From Caryophanales bacterium UBA5455 (GTDB taxonomy: Bacteria; Bacillota_I; Bacilli_A; RFN20; CAG-826), in contig DIQT01000011.1 in assembly GCA_002427365.1 (NCBI GenBank), positions 38,109-70,227 of the forward strand: a DNA stretch of 32,119 nucleotides, written 5' to 3'. The notes beneath the pieces are model-generated. The model was given only the letters and a program-made list of their open reading frames with translations. It had not been told where the DNA came from and ran no database searches. The position numbers were made by a program, and so were the translations under genes. Positions 27,355-32,119 of the stretch are shown here, piece after piece (the first letter of the stretch is position 1; each line of letters starts with the position of its first letter).

Positions 27355-28262
27355 AAAAAGCAACCGTAGCAATTATCGGAGGTGGCCCAGCCGGGGTTGC
27401 TGCTACAATATATTTAAAAAGAGCACTTGTCGATGTGATTTTAATTGAAAAGGGTGCACCGGGTGGAAAAATTAATTTCACCGCGGAAATTCAAAACTAT
27501 CCTGGCTTTGAAATTATTAATGGTCCGGATTTAGCGTTTAAACTATTCGAACAAGTTAGTGCGTTTGATGTTCCATTTACATATGGTGATGTGGAAAAAG
27601 TTATTCCCTTAGAAAATTCGTTTTTAATTAAAACCGATGATGGTGATATTGAAGCGGATTTTGTCATTTACGCAACCGGAACAAAAGAACGCGAACTTAA
27701 TGTTCCAGGCGAACAAAAATATAATGGCCGTGGTGTGAGTTTTTGTGCGGTTTGTGATGGTCCTTTTTATAAAGGTGAAACGGTCGTCGTTGTTGGGGGC
27801 GGCAACTCCGCTTTCCAAGAAGCGTTATATTTAGCGGGCTTTGCCAAAGAAGTATATTTAATTCACCGCTCGCAAAACTTCCGGGCTGATCCGGTCATGG
27901 TGGAAAAAGCCAGACACACAAGTAACATTCATATTATTCTTGATAGTGAAGTAATTGAAGTTTTAGGTGATGAACAAATTATGACGGGCGTCGAAGTTAA
28001 TAACCGGGTTACCAAAGAAAAACAAGTTATTAAAGCGAAAGCGTTATTCCCATATATTGGTCAATTACCAATGACCGATCCACTTCGTGACTTAGACGTT
28101 CTTGATGAACGTGGTTATATTAAAGTTGATGCGAATATGGAAACATCTGTTCGTAATTTATTTGGGGCTGGGGATGTTACCGCTAAAGGGTTACGGCAAA
28201 TTGTTACCGCTACAAATGATGGAGCAATTGCTGCGATTGAAATTTCTCATCGGGTTGCTTAA
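27351..28262 (+). CDS. trxB: Thioredoxin reductase
   Basis: This 303-residue FAD enzyme passes electrons from NADPH to thioredoxin. The FAD site is IIGGGPAGVAA (8-18), the redox-active pair is CAVC at 132-135, followed by DGPFY. The NADPH-domain motif is GGGNSAFQEA (149-158), with HRSQNFRA after it, and GAGDVT near 273-278 closes the FAD site. The length is standard for low-molecular-weight TrxR. GAGGAGGAG just upstream gives a strong start. The gene order lgt-ppaX-trxB-rapZ is as in Firmicutes. The CxxC rules out the closely related ferredoxin-NADP reductases of Bacillus type, which lack it. Confidence 0.95.
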   Translation: MKKATVAIIGGGPAGVAATIYLKRALVDVILIEKGAPGGKINFTAEIQNYPGFEIINGPDLAFKLFEQVSAFDVPFTYGDVEKVIPLENSFLIKTDDGDIEADFVIYATGTKERELNVPGEQKYNGRGVSFCAVCDGPFYKGETVVVVGGGNSAFQEALYLAGFAKEVYLIHRSQNFRADPVMVEKARHTSNIHIILDSEVIEVLGDEQIMTGVEVNNRVTKEKQVIKAKALFPYIGQLPMTDPLRDLDVLDERGYIKVDANMETSVRNLFGAGDVTAKGLRQIVTATNDGAIAAIEISHRVA

Positions 28263-28263
28263 T

Positions 28264-28303
28264 CGAATATTTTAATGATAAATCCGATAATATTCGCTAT
28301 AAT
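28264..28303 (+). promoter_or_regulatory. Inverted repeat and possible promoter before rapZ
   Basis: CGAATATT (28264-28271) and AATATTCG (28289-28296) are exact inverted copies 17 bases apart. TATAAT follows at 28298-28303, with TGATAA (28276-28281) as a weak -35 at 16 bases. The repeat has no U-run, so it is either an operator or a transcript-end stabiliser for trxB. Confidence 0.4.
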
Positions 28304-28331
28304 TAAATTAGTAAATCGGGGTAAATAAAAG

Positions 28332-29198
28332 ATGAAGAAACTAATTATTTTATCTGGAATTAGTGGCGCTGGTCGTTCAACAGCGGCAACTATTTTAGAA
28401 GAAGAAAAATTTCAAATTATTGATAATTTACCAAGCGAACTAGTTAATGAACTTGTTAATTTAATTATTCTTGATACGACTTCGCGGTATGATCGAACAG
28501 CAATTACGGTTAATATTTTAGACCTCGAATCGCTTTTAAATAAACTATTGTTACATAAAGATAAGATTGATGTTAAATTAATTTTATTAACAGCAAACCA
28601 AGATGATATTTTGTCCCGCTATAAATTAACGCGTCACGTTCACCCCTTGCAAGCATATGGATATTCGTTAGAAGAAGCACTCCAGCGGGAACGCAAGGCG
28701 GAAAGTCGTTTACGCGACCGCGCTTATTACTTTTTTGATACTTCAGCTGTAAGCGTTTCAATGTTACGCAAATTTATTTTTGAAATTATTTCCGAAAGCG
28801 ACGCAAAACTTCATTTAACAACGGTTGGCTTCACTTCTTTTGGGTTTAAACATGGGTTGCCCCTTGATGCTGATGTTGTTTTTGACGTTCGGATGATTCC
28901 TAACCCCTATTACATTGATGAATTACGGCCATTAACCGGCCTTGATGAACCAGTGATTAAATTTTTAAACGAACAAGAGATTGCTAAAGAAACACTACAG
29001 CAAATTAATAGTTATCTTGAATTTTATTTAGAAAGTTATATTGCTGAAGCGCGGGGACTTATTTCCATTGCGATTGGTTGTAGTGGTGGTCAACATCGCT
29101 CCGTTTATATCGCTGAAGAGTTAACAAAACATTTTAAAACAAAAGGTTATCGCACAGCGGTCTTCCATCGCGACAAGCTAAAATCACGAGGGTTTTAA
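28332..29198 (+). CDS. rapZ: RapZ/YvcJ-family nucleotide-binding protein
   Basis: This 288-residue protein belongs to the RapZ (YvcJ) family. The P-loop is GISGAGRST (9-17), with Arg in place of the usual Lys, a variant I recall in Actinobacteria. IIDNLPSELV follows as the DNLP motif. The C-terminal part has FDVRMIPNP, the TGLDEPV stretch and IAIGCSGGQHRSV, which are hallmarks of the family. In E. coli RapZ controls small RNAs for glucosamine-6-phosphate synthesis; in Bacillus YvcJ hydrolyses GTP and affects competence. The role here cannot be told. The gene abuts whiA with no spacing. Confidence 0.93.
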   Translation: MKKLIILSGISGAGRSTAATILEEEKFQIIDNLPSELVNELVNLIILDTTSRYDRTAITVNILDLESLLNKLLLHKDKIDVKLILLTANQDDILSRYKLTRHVHPLQAYGYSLEEALQRERKAESRLRDRAYYFFDTSAVSVSMLRKFIFEIISESDAKLHLTTVGFTSFGFKHGLPLDADVVFDVRMIPNPYYIDELRPLTGLDEPVIKFLNEQEIAKETLQQINSYLEFYLESYIAEARGLISIAIGCSGGQHRSVYIAEELTKHFKTKGYRTAVFHRDKLKSRGF

Positions 29199-30188
29199 GT
29201 GCCAACAAAGATTTCTTTTTCACGATATGTCAAAGAAGATATCGTTCGAAGTAAAAGTGAAGGTGAAGTTCAATACACCGATGCAAGAAAGCGGGCAATG
29301 CTTTCGGCTTTTGTTCGTCTAAATGGAACAATTTCGGTTGGAACGGAAGGAACGCGCCTCTTATTACGTTCAGAAAACGCGAAAGTTGTGCGCTTTTTTT
29401 ATAATTTAGTTAAAGAACTTTACGATATTGATGCAAGTTTTTCCTATCAAAAACAAATGCGGTTTAATAAGAAAACATATTATACAATAATTATTGAAGC
29501 AAAAGCTGATGAAATTTTAGATGATTTAAAAGTATCACTTCTTGGGGGTGCAATCGATCGGAAAATCGTATATAGCGATGATACCGCTGCTGGTTATGCG
29601 GCCGGTGCCTTTTTAGCAACCGGAAGCGTTAATTCTCCTCTATCAAGTAATTATCATTTAGAAATTTCCACGGAAGATGAAGTACTTGCGAATAAACTAT
29701 GTAAACTAATTGAACGGTTTCGGCACGCGAACTTCACCCCAAGAGTTATTAAACGGCGGGAACGCTATGTTGTTTATTTAAAACGAAGTGATCATATTGG
29801 TGAGTTTTTAATTTTTATTGGGGCAACTGCGGCTTCATTAGAATTCGAAAAAATTCGGATTGACCGCGACATGCAAAGCGCCGCCAACCGCTTAGCGTTA
29901 TGCGATGAAGCAAACTATCAAAAAACATTAAAAAGTTCGGAACAACAAATTGCTGATATCAAATTAGTGTCCCAAGTTCATGGTCTTAACCATTTTGAAA
30001 ACCCGAAAATGAAGCCGTTATGTGAATTACGGCTCGCAAATGAAGATATGAGCATGAATGAATTAGCAATTGCGTTAAGTGAACAACTAAATCTTGATCC
30101 ACCGATAACAAAAAGTAATATTGCCCATTTGTTTCGGCAATTAAATAAATTAGCAACCTCCTATCGAAAGGGTGATAAGTATGATTAG
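29199..30188 (+). CDS. whiA: WhiA-family DNA-binding protein
   Basis: This 329-residue protein is a WhiA homologue: an N-terminal LAGLIDADG homing-endonuclease-like fold without nuclease function (ARKRAMLSAFVRLNGTIS, then LLGGAIDRK, YAAGAFLATGSVNSP) and a C-terminal helix-turn-helix (ELRLANEDMSMNELAIALSE, ITKSNIAHLFRQLNKLA). WhiA acts in sporulation in Streptomyces and in cell division and growth in Bacillus, and persists in wall-less Mollicutes. It begins with GTG directly after the rapZ stop codon; GAGGG six bases upstream supports that start. In Bacillus yvcK lies between rapZ and whiA; here it does not. Confidence 0.93.
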   Translation: MPTKISFSRYVKEDIVRSKSEGEVQYTDARKRAMLSAFVRLNGTISVGTEGTRLLLRSENAKVVRFFYNLVKELYDIDASFSYQKQMRFNKKTYYTIIIEAKADEILDDLKVSLLGGAIDRKIVYSDDTAAGYAAGAFLATGSVNSPLSSNYHLEISTEDEVLANKLCKLIERFRHANFTPRVIKRRERYVVYLKRSDHIGEFLIFIGATAASLEFEKIRIDRDMQSAANRLALCDEANYQKTLKSSEQQIADIKLVSQVHGLNHFENPKMKPLCELRLANEDMSMNELAIALSEQLNLDPPITKSNIAHLFRQLNKLATSYRKGDKYD

Positions 30189-30408
30189 CATCAGTGAACA
30201 ACTTGGCGTCAGGATTCGATATTTCCGGCGCGAGAAAAAGCTTTCTCAAGAAGAGTTGGCCTTTCGGGCAAACCTAAATGTTACGTATTTAAGCGATTTA
30301 GAAAATGGTCGTCGGAACCCAAGTTTAAAGGTTTTGAATCGGTTAGCGAACGCCTTTAATCTTACACTTTCCGAGTTATTCAAAGGAATTATCGATATTA
30401 ATCGGTAA
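30181..30408 (+). CDS. XRE-family helix-turn-helix regulator
   Basis: This 75-residue protein is a single Cro/C1-type DNA-binding domain: IRYFRREKKLSQEELAFRAN, then NVTYLSDLENGRRNPSL and LNRLANAFNLTLSELF. There is no sensing domain, so activity would depend on dimerisation, level or a partner. ATG at 30181 is chosen over GTG at 30172 because AAAGGG (30167-30172) is eight bases from the ATG and overlaps the GTG. It overlaps the end of whiA by eight bases and is coupled to it. It is followed by gap after about 150 bases. Targets are unknown. Confidence 0.9.
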   Translation: MISISEQLGVRIRYFRREKKLSQEELAFRANLNVTYLSDLENGRRNPSLKVLNRLANAFNLTLSELFKGIIDINR

Positions 30409-30490
30409 AAAAATGCCTTATTCTATTTTATGAGCGTTTTTGTTAAGTAAAAGTAACTTTTCTTCGCACAAAAAGTTGTTTTTGCTTGTC

Positions 30491-30526
30491 TTGTTGTAGA
30501 AACAAAATATGAAATTGTTGTATAAT
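30491..30526 (+). promoter_or_regulatory. gap promoter region with repeated inverted arms
   Basis: A perfect -10 TATAAT lies at 30521-30526, but no good -35 is found at 16-18 bases. Instead the region carries TTGTT (30491-30495), AACAA (30501-30505) and TTGTT (30515-30519), so the middle arm can pair with either outer arm. A regulated promoter is likely. Confidence 0.45.
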
Positions 30527-30556
30527 AATAACGCAGTAAAAAAGGAGGACAAATAC

Positions 30557-31585
30557 ATGTCAGTAAAAATTGCAATTAATGGATTTGGCCGGATTGGTCG
30601 TTTAGCGTTCCGCCGGGCCGTCGAAACAGGTGATTTTGAAGTCGTCGCAATTAACGACCTTACAAGCGCCGCAAACTTAGCTTACTTATTAAAATATGAT
30701 TCCGCTCACGGAACATTCTATCCAAACGAAATCAGCGTTGGAAAAGATGGAGATTCAATTATCTTCCGCGGGAAAGAAGTTAAAGTTTATGCCGAAAAAG
30801 ATGCCGCAAATATTAATTGGGCACAACACGGTGCTGAAATCGTCTTAGAATGTACTGGTCACTATAACACAACCGAAAAAGCTAGTGTTCATATTACTCA
30901 TGGTGGCGCAAAAGGCGTTATCATTAGTGCTCCAGCCAAAGATAAAGAAACCCCAACATTCGTTTATGGTGTTAACCACAAAGGTTTAACCAAAGAAATG
31001 AAAGTTGTTAGTGGCGCAAGCTGTACAACAAACTGCTTAGCTCCAGTTCTTAAAGTTTTAAATGACAACTTAGGCTTAGTTGGTGGCTTCATGACCACAA
31101 TTCACGCCTATACAAACAACCAATCAGTCTTAGACTTACCTGGTAAAGATGCTCGCCGTGGCCGTGCCGCAGCGCAAAACTTAGTCCCAACAACAACTGG
31201 TGCCGCAAAAGCAATCGGTTTAGTTATTCCTGAAATCGCAGGAAAAATTACCGGTGGAGCAGTTCGTGTTCCAGTCCTTGATGGTTCATTAGTTGACTTA
31301 AGCTTAGAATTCAACAAGAAAACCACTGTTGAAGAAATTAACGCAATGGTCAAAGCCGCTGCTGAAGGCGCTCTTAAAGATGCATTAGCATATACCGAAG
31401 ACCCAATTGTCAGTAGCGACATTATCACCTCAACAAACGGCAGTATCTTTGATGCTACTCAAACAATGGTTTTAAACGTTGGTGATAAACAATATGTTAA
31501 AGTTGTTGCCTGGTATGATAACGAATACGGTTACACTTGCCAAATGCTTCGCTTAGCGAAACACATGGTTGATCTTGGCGTATAA
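30557..31585 (+). CDS. gap: Glyceraldehyde-3-phosphate dehydrogenase
   Basis: This 342-residue glycolytic enzyme converts glyceraldehyde-3-phosphate, NAD+ and phosphate to 1,3-bisphosphoglycerate. NGFGRIGR (8-15) binds NAD, D34 in AINDL favours NAD over NADP, the catalytic Cys156 is in SGASCTTNC and His183 in TIHAYTNNQ. The C-terminal WYDNEYGY is present. The ATG at 30557 follows AAAGGAGG by eight bases and begins the normal family N-terminus; an earlier ATG at 30509 adds 16 unrelated residues and overlaps the promoter. A terminator separates it from pgk. Confidence 0.97.
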   Translation: MSVKIAINGFGRIGRLAFRRAVETGDFEVVAINDLTSAANLAYLLKYDSAHGTFYPNEISVGKDGDSIIFRGKEVKVYAEKDAANINWAQHGAEIVLECTGHYNTTEKASVHITHGGAKGVIISAPAKDKETPTFVYGVNHKGLTKEMKVVSGASCTTNCLAPVLKVLNDNLGLVGGFMTTIHAYTNNQSVLDLPGKDARRGRAAAQNLVPTTTGAAKAIGLVIPEIAGKITGGAVRVPVLDGSLVDLSLEFNKKTTVEEINAMVKAAAEGALKDALAYTEDPIVSSDIITSTNGSIFDATQTMVLNVGDKQYVKVVAWYDNEYGYTCQMLRLAKHMVDLGV

Positions 31586-31604
31586 GTTAGGAAAGTAAAT
31601 TATT

Positions 31605-31633
31605 AAGCGCCCGATCTAATCAGGCGCTTTTTT
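31605..31633 (+). terminator. Intrinsic terminator between gap and pgk
   Basis: AAGCGCC pairs with GGCGCTT (seven pairs), with GAT/ATC pairing further inside, and runs into six T. It lies 20 bases after gap and ends 20 bases before the pgk start, so only part of the gap transcript would continue into pgk. Confidence 0.88.
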
Positions 31634-31653
31634 AAAGAAAAAAGGAGAAAAAT

Positions 31654-32119
31654 ATGAAAACTGTACGTGATTTAAATGTTGCAGGGAAACGCGTTTTAGT
31701 GCGTGTTGATTTTAACGTTCCTTTAAAAGATGGCGTCATTCGTGATGATAACCGGATGGTCGCCGCCTTACCAACAGTTAAAGAATTGTTAAACAAAGGA
31801 GCAAGTGTTGTTGTTTTTTCGCACTTAGGAAAAATCAAACACAAAAAAGGTCCAGAAGAAGTTGAAGCCGCCAAAGAAAAAAATAACATGCAATTTTTAG
31901 TTGCTCACCTTGGTGAATTACTCCCAGGTGTTAACGTTAAATTTTCCGAAGCTTTACGGGGCGAAGAACTCGTTAAAGCGGCGAAGAGCTTAAAACCTGG
32001 CGAAGTCTTATTATTACAAAATACCCGCTATGAACCCGGCGAAGAAAAAAATGACCCTGAATTAGCGAAAGAATGGGCAAGCATCGCGGATGCTTATGTC
32101 ATGGATGCTTTTGGTAGTT
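31654..32119 (+). CDS. pgk: Phosphoglycerate kinase, 3' end outside window
   Basis: The first 155 residues of phosphoglycerate kinase are present and the frame is open to the window edge. The enzyme makes ATP from 1,3-bisphosphoglycerate. VRVDFNVPLKDG (17-28) and NRMVAALPT match the substrate-binding N-terminal domain, followed by SHLGKIK, NTRYEPGEEKN and YVMDAFGS near the edge. SHLGKIK takes the place of the commoner SHLGRPKG, a variant I associate with Mollicutes. AAAAGGAG lies a few bases before the ATG. Order gap-pgk is the usual glycolytic arrangement. Confidence 0.96.
   Translation, partial: MKTVRDLNVAGKRVLVRVDFNVPLKDGVIRDDNRMVAALPTVKELLNKGASVVVFSHLGKIKHKKGPEEVEAAKEKNNMQFLVAHLGELLPGVNVKFSEALRGEELVKAAKSLKPGEVLLLQNTRYEPGEEKNDPELAKEWASIADAYVMDAFGS

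Overview
The window looks like a chromosomal segment of a low-GC, anaerobic, Bacilli/Mollicutes-type bacterium. The genes are AT-rich, carry AGGAGG-type ribosome binding sites, and all run on the + strand; only one tRNA is on the - strand. The standard bacterial code is in use: of 25 complete genes I count 16 ending in TAA, 7 in TAG and 2 in TGA (the second RDD gene and the PpaX-like gene), and no gene needs TGA read as Trp. This argues against Mycoplasma/Spiroplasma code 4. Pyruvate:ferredoxin oxidoreductase suggests fermentative anaerobic metabolism. The phosphoglycerate kinase motif SHLGKIK is, from memory, Mollicutes-like. I cannot name the genus.

Layout: (1) 1-2909, two tandem M6-type metalloproteases, the second a clear lipoprotein and the first cut by the window edge. 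(2) 2950-7525, the str operon rpsL-rpsG-fusA-tuf with a strong promoter, a structured leader, an extra promoter before tuf and a terminator after it. (3) 7546-10008, two tandem RDD-family membrane proteins with unusually large extracytoplasmic inserts. (4) 10205-16502, a CUT1-type ABC importer (ATPase, two permeases, binding lipoprotein) with a second lipoprotein that appears to have an Ig-like part and two OB-like parts, then a terminator. (5) 16512-18474, tRNA-Lys(CUU), a NERD-domain protein, a Nudix hydrolase and a small protein resembling the DNA-binding half of Rex. (6) 18523-22154, nifJ (PFOR) with a palindrome in its promoter, followed by tRNA-Pro(GGG) on the - strand. (7) 22350-30408, uvrA, lgt, ppaX-like, trxB, rapZ, whiA and a small XRE regulator. 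(8) 30521-32119, gap and the start of pgk.

How the parts relate: block 7 plus gap-pgk is a condensed version of the Bacillus uvrBA-hprK-lgt-ppaX-trxB-rapZ-yvcK-whiA-crh ... cggR-gapA-pgk neighbourhood. The carbon-control genes hprK, yvcK, crh and cggR are absent from their usual places, and a small XRE regulator overlaps the end of whiA just before gap. Lgt would process the lipoproteins encoded in blocks 1 and 4. PFOR and the gap-pgk step share central carbon and redox metabolism.

I see no phage, insertion sequence, CRISPR array or defence island. The more unusual points are the RDD pair, the OB/Ig-like lipoprotein riding with a sugar-type importer, the Rex-like mini-protein next to nifJ, the enlarged Lgt, and several perfect small palindromes placed at promoters. 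No gap between genes exceeds 300 bases.
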